Positions 34,990 to 42,586 of a stretch of DNA of 64,000 bases are shown here, piece after piece; positions within the stretch are counted from its first letter, which is position 1, and each line of letters starts with the position of its first letter. Both the position numbers and the translations under genes were made by a program. A model generated the notes under the pieces. That model was given only the letters and a program-made list of their open reading frames with translations. It made no database searches and had not been told where the DNA came from. Origin of the DNA: Syntrophales bacterium (GTDB lineage Bacteria; Desulfobacterota; Syntrophia; Syntrophales; PHBD01); assembly GCA_035363115.1 (NCBI GenBank), contig DAOSEM010000002.1:310001-374000 (forward strand), in the 5' to 3' direction.

Positions 34990-35387
34990 CGTGCCGGGGC
35001 CTCCTCGATGGTATCCAGATGAGTCGTCTCATCGGGGACTTTCCATTGCGATGCCTCCGACCACAGGCGCTCCAGGTCGTATAACTCCCTCACGGTTTCA
35101 TAGAAGATGTGGATCACCACGTCTCCATAGTCCATGAGAATCCAGCGCCCGTGCTTTTCCCCCTCGATGCCCAGGGGACGGATCCCCCTCTCCTTCAGGT
35201 ATTCCTGCACGGCGGAGCAAACGGCCTGGACCTGCCGGTCCGAGGTGCCGGTGCAGAGGATGAAATAATCCGTGAAGGAGGAGAGTTTCCTGACGTCCAG
35301 AATCGTCAGGTCTTGTGCTTTCTTGGTCAGGCAGGCGTTGACGCAGTGAAGGGCCAGTGTTCGGGAGTCGTTCTGCTCGGGGGCCAA
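34986..35387 (-). CDS. rsfS: Ribosome silencing factor RsfS
   Basis: A 133-residue RsfS/Iojap protein that binds L14 of the large ribosomal subunit and blocks subunit joining in starvation. The motifs LDVRKLSSFTDYFILCTGTSDRQ, GIEGEKHGRWILMDYGDVVIHIF and YDLERLWSEA are all present. The TTG at 35387 is preferred as start because AAGGAG lies 6 bases upstream and it gives the family length; the frame also opens further upstream to 35456 without a ribosome site. It is coupled to comF. Confidence 0.92.
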   Translation of the reverse strand: MAPEQNDSRTLALHCVNACLTKKAQDLTILDVRKLSSFTDYFILCTGTSDRQVQAVCSAVQEYLKERGIRPLGIEGEKHGRWILMDYGDVVIHIFYETVRELYDLERLWSEASQWKVPDETTHLDTIEEAPAR

Positions 35388-35583
35388 TCGAGTCTCCTTT
35401 CCGAAAGTCCGGAGCGGTATCCGGGGGCCACCGGCATCCCATCCAGACGAAATCACTTCGCATTTTTAATAGCAGCCCCGGCACTTGCTGTCAACGCAAA
35501 TCTCCCCGTCCCCCTTTTGGACAATTCCGGGCGGTTATGATAAACGACCTCACGGTGCGCAAGCGGCCGACGGACGGAGGATC

Positions 35584-36390
35584 ATGAAGAGTATTCTCGA
35601 TAAGATTCACATCCATGTCCCTTTTTCACTCCTGAAGGAGAGCTACCTGGATCTCATGATCGGGGAGGGCATGCAGCCGGAGATATCCTTCAGCCATGTC
35701 GTGCTGGACGCCTTCGGGAAGGATGATTTCGAACATGTTGCCGGCCGTCTCCGGGATGCCGGGGTGCCCGTCACGTTTCACGCCCCCTTCATCGACCTGC
35801 GGCCGGGAGCGGTGGATCCAGGGATCCGCCGCGTCAGCATCCGGCGGATCGAGCAGGTGTTCGAGCTGGTTCCCCTGTTTCGCCCCCGGGTCGTGGTCTG
35901 CCATCCCGCCTTCGATCCCCGGTACTACATTTCCCAGGAGGGGGCCTGGCTGGAGGCGAGCATCCTGACCTGGCGGCACTTCGAGGCCCTGGCCCGAACG
36001 AGCGGAACAAGGATCGCCCTGGAAAATGTCTATGAGACCCACCCGGTTCAGCTGGAGCCCCTGCTGGCGGCCCTGGATCCGTCGGTATCCTGCTTTTGCT
36101 TCGACACCGGTCACTGCAACGCGTTTTCCGAGTCGTCCATGGTGGAATGGATGGACGGCCTGGAAGGGTTTCTGGGCCATGTTCACCTCCACGACAACCT
36201 CGGACAGACGGACCAGCATCTTCCTGTTGGTGAAGGCAATTTCCCCTTTCCAGCGTTCTTCGCAAGGCTCCGTACACTGAGGACCAGGCCGCTCATGACC
36301 GTGGAGGCCCACTCGGAGCAGAACCTCCGCCGGACCCTGGAGAGCATCCGGGCCATGAGGCTTCTCGATGGCTGGGATGCTGGTGCATAA
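35584..36390 (+). CDS. Sugar phosphate isomerase/epimerase-like TIM-barrel protein
   Basis: A 268-residue protein of the xylose isomerase-like TIM barrel superfamily (AP endonuclease 2 family). Metal-ligand-like motifs are HAPFIDLRPG, VCHPAFDP, IALENVYE, CFDTGHCN and VHLHDNLGQTDQHLPVGEG, ending with MTVEAHSEQ. The pattern is that of a divalent-metal isomerase or epimerase; the substrate is unknown. ATG 35584 has GGAGG only 3-4 bases upstream. A 7-bp-arm palindrome overlaps the stop codon. Confidence 0.8.
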   Translation: MKSILDKIHIHVPFSLLKESYLDLMIGEGMQPEISFSHVVLDAFGKDDFEHVAGRLRDAGVPVTFHAPFIDLRPGAVDPGIRRVSIRRIEQVFELVPLFRPRVVVCHPAFDPRYYISQEGAWLEASILTWRHFEALARTSGTRIALENVYETHPVQLEPLLAALDPSVSCFCFDTGHCNAFSESSMVEWMDGLEGFLGHVHLHDNLGQTDQHLPVGEGNFPFPAFFARLRTLRTRPLMTVEAHSEQNLRRTLESIRAMRLLDGWDAGA

Positions 36391-36410
36391 TTCCCCAGCA
36401 TGCGGGGAAT
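36390..36410. promoter_or_regulatory. Palindrome upstream of a sigma-54 promoter
   Basis: Arms ATTCCCC and GGGGAAT flank a 7-base spacer. The centre is about 120 bp upstream of the sigma-54 promoter at 36514, which suits an enhancer site. It overlaps the stop codon of the preceding gene and has no U-tract on either strand, so it is a poor terminator. Confidence 0.4.
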
Positions 36411-36513
36411 AAGTCAGCGCCCGTTCCGCCTCCATCCCGCGTCGGATCCTTCCTTCCTGAAAAAATATCCATAACGACAGATACTTGGCGCGATCGCCGG
36501 GTTTGTCCCGCTG

Positions 36514-36528
36514 TGGCATGACTGTTGC
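36514..36528 (+). promoter_or_regulatory. Sigma-54 (-24/-12) promoter
   Basis: TGGCATGACTGTTGC matches the sigma-54 consensus TGGCACG-N4-TTGC at all core positions but one, with GG and GC exactly 10 bases apart. Transcription would start near 36540, just ahead of the GGAGG and GTG start of the exported 134-residue protein. Confidence 0.75.
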
Positions 36529-36565
36529 CTTACGATCTTCAAACCGATACGGAGGCAACTGTTTC

Positions 36566-36970
36566 GTGAGACGTCTGGTTGTACTGGTGATCGCCACGGC
36601 CCTCGTGATGTGCGGAATGGGAATTGCCGCCGAACAGGTCTCCAAACCGGCCATGAAGGCCGAACCGATCAAGGCTGCCCCCGGAAAGGCAAAATCCTCG
36701 AAGATCACGAGGATGCACGCCAGCGGCGTCGTTGTCGAGGTGACCGGGACGACGATCCGGATCGAGCGGCCGGTCAAGGGGAATTCGGCAACCGTGGAGA
36801 CGATGGAATTCATCCTTGAAAAACCGGCTAATGTAAAGGTGGGGGACAAGGTAACCGTTTCCTACGTAAAAAAAGAGAATCAGGACGTGGCCATCCGGGT
36901 GACAAACGCGGTTTCCGGAAAGAAGGCGGACGCGAAGGGGAAGCCTGGAGCGCCCGTCCCGTCGAAGTAA
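36566..36970 (+). CDS. Exported small protein with OB/KOW-like beta domain
   Basis: A 134-residue protein. GTG 36566 is chosen because it begins a clear signal peptide (RRLVVLVIATALVMCGMGIAA) and follows GGAGG by 10 bases. The mature part has a lysine-rich linker, then a beta-rich segment (ASGVVVEVTGTTIRIE, EFILEKPANVKVGDKVTVSYV) like small periplasmic OB- or KOW-type domains, and a lysine-rich tail. It lies 38 bp downstream of a strong sigma-54 promoter and 83 bp ahead of another exported Lys-rich protein. Function unknown. Confidence 0.72.
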   Translation: MRRLVVLVIATALVMCGMGIAAEQVSKPAMKAEPIKAAPGKAKSSKITRMHASGVVVEVTGTTIRIERPVKGNSATVETMEFILEKPANVKVGDKVTVSYVKKENQDVAIRVTNAVSGKKADAKGKPGAPVPSK

Positions 36971-37053
36971 GGCGGATTCAAATCGTATGGGACTGTTCCT
37001 CTCCGGGAGGAACGGAAACATAAAACAAAATTCCATGAAGGAGGTACAAGTAG

Positions 37054-37311
37054 ATGAAACGTTTGGTTCTGTTGCTGGTTGGGTTGGTGTTCCTCTTCAC
37101 GACGTCCGCGATCGCAGCGGAGAAGGCGGCTGCCCCGGCGAAGGCCGAGCCCGCGAAGGTTGAGGCGAAGGCCGATGCGAAGGCAGATGCCAAGGCTGAT
37201 GCCAAGGCAGACAAGAAGCCCGCCAAGAAGGCCAAGAAGGCCAAGAAGGCGAAGAAGGCCGAGAAGAAGGCCGAAGAGGCGCCCGCTCCCGCCGCTGCCG
37301 ACAAGAAGTAA
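37054..37311 (+). CDS. Exported Lys/Ala-rich low-complexity protein
   Basis: An 85-residue protein. A signal peptide (MKRLVLLLVGLVFLFTTSAIAA) is followed by low-complexity sequence: repeats of AKAD (KADAKADAKADAKADKK) and then KKAK/KKAE blocks, ending in Pro/Ala. It resembles histone H1-like tails but is exported, so it may bind anionic polymers such as LPS, nucleic acid or peptidoglycan (inference). A strong ribosome site AAGGAGG lies 9 bases before ATG. A perfect 15-bp terminator-like hairpin follows 35 bp after the stop. Confidence 0.75.
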   Translation: MKRLVLLLVGLVFLFTTSAIAAEKAAAPAKAEPAKVEAKADAKADAKADAKADKKPAKKAKKAKKAKKAEKKAEEAPAPAAADKK

Positions 37312-37346
37312 GTTCGAAGCGCGATATCAAGAAGTCATTTGAATGG

Positions 37347-37384
37347 AAAAGGGGACAGATTTTGAATCTGTCCCCTTTTCTTAT
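37347..37384 (+). terminator. Long perfect hairpin with T-tract after the Lys-rich protein gene
   Basis: A 15-bp perfect stem AAAAGGGGACAGATT/AATCTGTCCCCTTTT with a 3-base loop, then CTTATG. It is a bidirectional-looking terminator. The core GGGGACAGATT also resembles a short dispersed repeat motif common in Desulfobacterota genomes (from memory, not checked). Confidence 0.75.
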
Positions 37385-37504
37385 GTGGGATAGAGCGACG
37401 GATTCCAAATCCGATCCTCCTTCCTTTTATTTTCTACTTTTTATAGAAAATCAGGCGCGGATAACGGCTTGCATGTGGGAGCGAAGGCTTCCCTCGCGCT
37501 CAGA

Positions 37505-37691
37505 AGCGTTTTTTCGACCCTGCATCGTCTCGCTCCGCTGCAAAGTCATAACTCGCGCCCAGGGGCGCTCAGACAGATGACTTTGCGGGCGCTGCGCTGC
37601 GACGGCAGGGTACCCCGAAAAAGCCGCTATTCGCGCTCCGGGAAGCCCGCCTCTCCGGCTGACGTTCGCGGGGGCGCGACCGGGGGTTCCC
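37505..37691 (+). repeat. Composite intergenic repeat, copy 1
   Basis: Positions 37505-37650 match 58353-58490 in reverse complement at roughly 85% identity, sharing GTTTTTTCGACCCTGCA, CGTCTCGCTCCGCTGCAAAG, GCGCTCAGACA and CCCCGAAAAAGC. The two ends of the unit are themselves inverted (TTTTTCG...ACCCTGC against GCAGGGT...CGAAAAA), so a single strand can fold back over about 130 bases. A GC-rich flank to 37691 also matches the flank of copy 2. No coding capacity is credible. Confidence 0.8.
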
Positions 37692-37764
37692 AGAGGAGCG
37701 ATCAGAAAACGTTTCCGGACCCCAGGCTCATCGGTTTCAGAAGGCGAAGAAAGGAAACGTTTTC

Positions 37765-37882
37765 GCGACGGCGGGAGCCCCCGTGGCAGCCCCCTGCGCC
37801 ATCCCCCTCGAAACTGTGGGCAGTGCCCGATCGGAAAAATGTCAGCGACGGCGGCACGCCCCCGTGGCAGCCCCCGCGCCCC
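37765..37882 (-). repeat. Two tandem GC-rich repeat units
   Basis: GCGACGGCGG followed by AGCCCCCGTGGCAGCCCCC (37765-37800) recurs 80 bp later as GCGACGGCGG followed by CACGCCCCCGTGGCAGCCCC (37845-37882). The reverse complement matches 55858-55895. The stretch 37692-38058 otherwise holds no gene; the next gene starts at GTG 38059. Confidence 0.7.
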
Positions 37883-38058
37883 GATGAGAAGAGTAAAAAA
37901 GGAAGGGAAGCGAATTTGAAATCCGTTCTCCTTCCTATGTGGGACGCCGGATTCCTGTCGAGACAGCCCGATACCCCCTCATGCCATGCGGATCCTGTTG
38001 CATCCGGGGCCTTTTGTGATAAGGAACGGCAAAACGGAATCAAATCCCGGAGAGACCC

Positions 38059-39561
38059 GTGACCGTCCGCGTTCGCATTCTCGTGGTAACCTTGGCCGGC
38101 CTTGTGCTGGCGATGTCCGTCTGGGGATGGATCCAGCTCCGGGTCCTGGAACGGATTCTTTTCGAGCAGCAGATCAAGAGGCTCTACGACGTCGCCGAGA
38201 CCGTTCACACCTATTACCAGCACTTCCCGACACGGCGGGGGCTGTCCGCCCTGGATGTCACTCTCAAGGACCTGATCCAGGCTGACCTCCGCTTTGCACG
38301 GATCGACATCTTCACGATCGACCGCAGCCGGAAGGACGCGGATTACGTAGCCGGAGCAAGCAGACTCCAGTATGAATGGCCTGAAGCGGAGATCCTTTCG
38401 TCTCTGGAGCAGTCCGTTCCCAAGTACACCGAGTTGACCACCGACAGTGGCCCGGCCCTCGGTCTCCTGTATCCGTTTACATCCGACGGGGAAGGTCCGA
38501 TCGTGGTGGGGGTCATTTCCTTCTCCCAGTCCCGGGGGGAGATTCTCTCCCGAGCCAGAATGCTGCTTGTCTACAGCACCGCCGGCCTCCTGGTCGGGAT
38601 CCTCCTGGTCCTGGCCTTCATCTACGGATGGATCATCGATCGGCCCCTCAAGGTCATCGTGGATGCCATCGACGAGTTCCCGAGGGAGCAATATGTAAAA
38701 CGGATCTCCGCCGACTGGAAGGACGAGTGGGGATATGTTGCGGAGCATTTCAACTCCATGGCCGACGAGATTCAACGCGCCCATGGGGAAAACCAGGAGC
38801 TGACCCGCAGCCTGGAGCAGCGTGTCCAGGATGCCACCTCCAAGGTGGTCCAGCTGACGAAGCAGGTCAACCAGCTCCAGCAGCTCAACGCCCTGGGGTA
38901 CCTGACGGCGACACTGGCCCATGACCTGGGAACCCCGCTCCACTCCATTGCCGGCATGGCGCAGCTGCTCCTGGAGAGGGACGGATGGCCGCCGGACGTG
39001 AGCCGAAAACTGGAGTTGATTGTCCAGCAGACCCAGCGGCTGAACCTCGTCATCAAGAACATCCGCCGGGCCACAAGGCTGCCGGAACCCCACGTGGAGG
39101 CCATGTCCGTCCAGGACCTCTTCGGAGAGACCTCCGCGCTTGTGGAGCCGCTGATTCAGAACACCGGCGTCACGCTGACCGTGAAGATCGAGGAGGGGGT
39201 GTCCGTGCTTTATCTGGATCGCCACCGGGCGCAGACAGCCCTGTTCAATCTCATCCAGAACGCCCTGGAAGTCATGCCGAAGGGAGGCTCCATCGTCCTG
39301 GCCGCCTGGCCCTCACCGGAAAGGGGCGCCGTGGCCATGTCCGTCCGGGACGATGGGCCGGGCATTCCGCCGGAGTTGCATGAAAAGATTTTCGAGCCGT
39401 TTTTCAGCACCCATACCGACGAAGGACTTCGAGGACTGGGATTGGCGATTGTCCAGGATATCGTAAAGATGCACGGGGGGGAGATCGAACTGAAAAGCCG
39501 TCCCGGGGAAGGGACGGAGGTGATCCTCTTCTTCCCTGTCGTCGAGAAACCTTCCGCCTGA
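38059..39561 (+). CDS. Sensor histidine kinase
   Basis: A 500-residue membrane kinase: transmembrane helix 8-28, a periplasmic sensor of about 135 residues, a second helix near 168-195, a HAMP domain, a coiled coil and the kinase core. The phospho-acceptor is H288 in TLAHDLGTPLHSIAG, an HDLGTP variant of the H-box. N-box NLIQNALEVM, G1 DDGPGIP, F-box FEPFFST and G2 GLGLAIVQ are all intact, so it should autophosphorylate. GTG start follows GGAGAG. It converges on the NtrC-type regulator at 39571, its probable partner, with 9 bp between stops. Confidence 0.92.
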   Translation: MTVRVRILVVTLAGLVLAMSVWGWIQLRVLERILFEQQIKRLYDVAETVHTYYQHFPTRRGLSALDVTLKDLIQADLRFARIDIFTIDRSRKDADYVAGASRLQYEWPEAEILSSLEQSVPKYTELTTDSGPALGLLYPFTSDGEGPIVVGVISFSQSRGEILSRARMLLVYSTAGLLVGILLVLAFIYGWIIDRPLKVIVDAIDEFPREQYVKRISADWKDEWGYVAEHFNSMADEIQRAHGENQELTRSLEQRVQDATSKVVQLTKQVNQLQQLNALGYLTATLAHDLGTPLHSIAGMAQLLLERDGWPPDVSRKLELIVQQTQRLNLVIKNIRRATRLPEPHVEAMSVQDLFGETSALVEPLIQNTGVTLTVKIEEGVSVLYLDRHRAQTALFNLIQNALEVMPKGGSIVLAAWPSPERGAVAMSVRDDGPGIPPELHEKIFEPFFSTHTDEGLRGLGLAIVQDIVKMHGGEIELKSRPGEGTEVILFFPVVEKPSA

Positions 39562-39570
39562 TCGTTTCCG

Positions 39571-40902
39571 TCAGGACCCGTTTTCCTTCTGCAGGCCGTA
39601 ACGCTGGATTTTGCTCCGGAGTGTTTTCCGGTCGATACCCAGAAGCGTTGCCGAGCGGCTCTGGTTCCAGGAAGTCGTCCTGAGCGTCTGGATGATCTGC
39701 TCCCGCTCCGCCGCCTCCAGGGGGGTCATGGAGGGGGGGGACTGCTCGTCGGCCGTTTCCTGGCGGAACCGGCGCGGCAGGTTCTCCGGCAGGATGACGG
39801 CGAAGGGCGAGAGCAGGATCGTCTGCTGCAACACGTTTTCCAGCTCACGCACGTTCCCCGGCCAGTCGTAGGCCATGAACCGCTCCATGGCCTCGTCGGA
39901 TACCCGCACGGTCGGGTGCCCGATTTTGTTCAGCAGGGACTTCACCAGTTGGGGAATGTCCTCCTTGTGTTTCCGGAGCGGCGGGATGTGAAGGCGGACG
40001 ACGAAACGGTACAGGAGATCCGCCCGGAAGCGTCCGTTCCGCACCTCCTCGTCGATGTCCCGGTTTCCCGCCGCCACCACCCGGACGGAGGCATGACGGA
40101 CGTCGTGTCCGCCCAGGCGCCGGATTTCCCCGTTCTGCATGAACCGCAGGAGTTTTCCCTGCAGGGCGGGAGACATTTCCGTGATCTCGTCGAGGAAGAT
40201 GGTCCCATCCTTGGCGGATTCCAGGAGTCCCGGGTGGGGGTGGTCCGCCCCCGTGAAGGCTCCCCGCTCGTAGCCGAACAGCTCCGATTCGAGCAGCGTA
40301 TCCGGGATGGCGCCGCAGTGAACCGGAATGAAGGGCCGGTCCCGGCGGGAACTGAACTGGTGAAGGGAACGAGCCGTCAACTCCTTGCCCGTCCCGCTTT
40401 CCCCCTCGATGAGGATGCTTGCTGAGGCGTCGGCGACCCGGGCCAGCTGCTTGTAGAAATTCACCATCGTGGCGGAGGATCCGATGAAGTGGGATTCCGT
40501 TTCCGCCTTGGGCTCGCCCTGCATCCGCAACTGGTGAAGGCTCCTGACCTCCAGGACTTTCCGGACCATGAGCCGGATGGCATCCGGGGAGAAGGGCTTG
40601 CTGATGTAATCCCAGGCGCCGAGACGGAGGGCCTCCATTGTCGTCTCCAGGGACCCGAAGGCCGTCATCATGATGACCGGCATCTGGGGAAGGGACTCGT
40701 GAACGGCCCGGAGAAACTGCAGGCCGTCCATGTCGGGCATCCGGATATCCGACAGAAGCAGATCGTATTTCGACAGGTCCTCCTCCAGGGCCCTGCGGGC
40801 CGAGGTCCGGGCCTGAATCTCGTATCCCTCCCGGGACAGGGCTTCCTGGAGGAACTCGCAGGCCACGGCATCGTCGTCGATCACGAGGATGCGAATGCTC
40901 AT
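39571..40902 (-). CDS. NtrC-family sigma-54-dependent response regulator
   Basis: A 443-residue regulator. The receiver domain has D52 (LLLSDIRMPDMDG) as phosphorylation site and K102; the AAA+ domain has GESGTGKE and an intact GAFTGA loop; the C-terminus is a Fis-type helix-turn-helix (SWNQSRSATLLGIDRKTLRSKIQRYG). It probably pairs with the kinase at 38059. It could drive the sigma-54 promoter at 36514, about 3 kb away (inference). The gap gene ends 3 bp upstream of its start, so the two genes are cotranscribed. Confidence 0.93.
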   Translation of the reverse strand: MSIRILVIDDDAVACEFLQEALSREGYEIQARTSARRALEEDLSKYDLLLSDIRMPDMDGLQFLRAVHESLPQMPVIMMTAFGSLETTMEALRLGAWDYISKPFSPDAIRLMVRKVLEVRSLHQLRMQGEPKAETESHFIGSSATMVNFYKQLARVADASASILIEGESGTGKELTARSLHQFSSRRDRPFIPVHCGAIPDTLLESELFGYERGAFTGADHPHPGLLESAKDGTIFLDEITEMSPALQGKLLRFMQNGEIRRLGGHDVRHASVRVVAAGNRDIDEEVRNGRFRADLLYRFVVRLHIPPLRKHKEDIPQLVKSLLNKIGHPTVRVSDEAMERFMAYDWPGNVRELENVLQQTILLSPFAVILPENLPRRFRQETADEQSPPSMTPLEAAEREQIIQTLRTTSWNQSRSATLLGIDRKTLRSKIQRYGLQKENGS

Positions 40903-40905
40903 GAA

Positions 40906-41916
40906 TCAAAGCCCCCGCTTGCCGATGTATTCGACCAGGTCGGCCACGCGGCAGGAGTATCCCCATTCGTTGTCGTACCAGGTCACGACCTTTGCCCAGT
41001 TGTCCCGCAGGATCCGGGTGAACTCGATGTCGACCACGGAAGACCGGCTGTCTCCCCGGAAATCGCTGGATACGAGGGGCATTTCGGCGACGCCGAGGAT
41101 GCCTTTCAGGGACTTTCCGGCCGCGTCTCTGAGCGCCTGCCGCAGTTCGTCCGTCGTGGTCCCGCGGCTCAACTCCGCGGTGAAGTCAACGATGGACACG
41201 GTCGGGGTGGGAACGCGGAGGGCATAACCGTCGAAGCGCCCCGCCATCTCGGGCATGACCAGGGAAAGGGCGCGGGCGGCCCCCGTGGAAGTGGGAATGA
41301 TGTTCTGGCCCGCCGCCCGGGCCCGGCGGAGATCGCGGTGCGGCAGGTCCAGGATCCGCTGGTCGTTCGTGTAGGAATGGACCGTCGTCATCAATCCGCG
41401 CTCGATGCCGAAGCGGCGGTGCAGGACCATCACCGGCGGCGCCAGGCAGTTGGTCGTGCAGGAGGCGTTGGACAGGATGTGATGCTTCTCCGGGCGATAT
41501 CGCCTGTGGTTCACGCCCATGACGACCGTCAGGTCTTCCCCCTTGGCCGGGGCGGTTATGATGACTTTCTTCGCTCCCGCCTCCAGGTGGGCTGCCGCTT
41601 TTGTACCCTCCGTAAACAGGCCCGTGCTTTCGACGACCACCTGGACGCCGGCCTCGTCCCAGGGAATCTGGCCGGGATCCCGGAAGGCGAAACTCCGGAC
41701 GGCGCGCCCGTTTACCGAGAACCCGTCCTTGCGGACGCGCACGTTCCCGGGGAAGCGGCCGTAGTTCGTGTCGAAGGAGAGGAGGTGGACGTTCGTGGCG
41801 ACGTCGAACAGGTCGTTGACGGCGACGACACTTACGCTTCCGGGACAACGTTCCAGGATGGCCCGGAATACCTGCCTGCCGATGCGGCCGAATCCGTTGA
41901 TACCCACTCGGATCAT
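40906..41916 (-). CDS. gap: Glyceraldehyde-3-phosphate dehydrogenase
   Basis: A 336-residue GAPDH of glycolysis/gluconeogenesis. The NAD-binding INGFGRIGRQVFRA, the catalytic SNASCTTNCL cysteine, HSYTNDQRILD and the terminal WYDNEWGYSCRV are intact. ATG 41916 is chosen: AAGGGA lies 7 bases upstream and it gives MIRVGINGFG as in homologues. It lies between a GAF protein (10 bp) and a sigma-54 response regulator (3 bp). Confidence 0.96.
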   Translation of the reverse strand: MIRVGINGFGRIGRQVFRAILERCPGSVSVVAVNDLFDVATNVHLLSFDTNYGRFPGNVRVRKDGFSVNGRAVRSFAFRDPGQIPWDEAGVQVVVESTGLFTEGTKAAAHLEAGAKKVIITAPAKGEDLTVVMGVNHRRYRPEKHHILSNASCTTNCLAPPVMVLHRRFGIERGLMTTVHSYTNDQRILDLPHRDLRRARAAGQNIIPTSTGAARALSLVMPEMAGRFDGYALRVPTPTVSIVDFTAELSRGTTTDELRQALRDAAGKSLKGILGVAEMPLVSSDFRGDSRSSVVDIEFTRILRDNWAKVVTWYDNEWGYSCRVADLVEYIGKRGL

Positions 41917-41926
41917 TGGTTTTCCC

Positions 41927-42490
41927 TTAGTTGTCATCGATGCGGAGTTTGTGGGCCGCCATCAGCTCACAGCGGGTCTCCAGCGCTTTGTGCAGGCGGG
42001 CGTTGTCGAGGGCGATGGCGCTCAGGTGGGCCACGGCCTCCAGGAAGCGGATCTCCCGTTTCGAGAAATCCCGGACCGTGTCGGTGTAGGCGCGGAGAAC
42101 ACCCAGGACCTTTTTTTCCCGGATGAGGGGGACGACCAGGACGGATGCGATCCCCTCCTCCCTGGCCTTGGGGCCGTACTGAAAGCCAGGATCCGTGCGG
42201 GCGTCCGGGACGATGCAGGTTTTGCCCCGGAGGGCTTTCCGGTCCAGCCCGCTGGCCTCGACCAGGATGGGGCCTTTCTGGAGGTAGTTCTCCGAGAGCC
42301 CACAGGAGGCCCCCAGAAGCAGCCTTTTCCTCCGGGCGTCCAGGAGGCGGAGGCTGGCGGCCTTTAGTCCCATGGCGGTTACCACGGACCGGACGATTTC
42401 CTCCAGGACCCGGTCCGGATCCAGGGAACCGTTGATCAGCCGGGTCACCTCGTAGAGAGACTCGAAGTAGTCATTTTCCTTGGATTTCAT
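41927..42490 (-). CDS. GAF-domain protein
   Basis: A 187-residue single GAF domain protein. DPDRVLEEIVRSVVTAMGLKAASLRLLD, PILVEASGLDRKALRGK, and ASVLVVPLIREKKVLGVLRAYT followed by FSKREIRFLEAVAHLSAIALDNARL form the full GAF pattern. There is no output domain, so it is probably a ligand-sensing adaptor. ATG 42490 has GAGG 9 bases upstream and is preferred to TTG 42505. It is the first gene of the GAF-gap-regulator set. Confidence 0.85.
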   Translation of the reverse strand: MKSKENDYFESLYEVTRLINGSLDPDRVLEEIVRSVVTAMGLKAASLRLLDARRKRLLLGASCGLSENYLQKGPILVEASGLDRKALRGKTCIVPDARTDPGFQYGPKAREEGIASVLVVPLIREKKVLGVLRAYTDTVRDFSKREIRFLEAVAHLSAIALDNARLHKALETRCELMAAHKLRIDDN

Positions 42491-42586
42491 GGGATAGAAC
42501 CTCAAAGGAGGTGGCAGATTTGCTTCGTACTGTACGGATTCCCGGTTCCGGCTGTCAATGAAAAAGAACCCCTGAAAAACACCGGT

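Noticed and set aside
36995..37013. Hairpin GTTCCTC/GAGGAAC between the two exported-protein genes as a terminator
   Set aside because: Only 7 bp with no T-run on either strand; may be incidental.
37469..38062. A 197-codon plus-strand frame in the 37.5-38.0 kb gap
   Set aside because: It is made of the dispersed repeats, which also give look-alike peptides at 58.3-58.6 kb; no ribosome site or protein motif.
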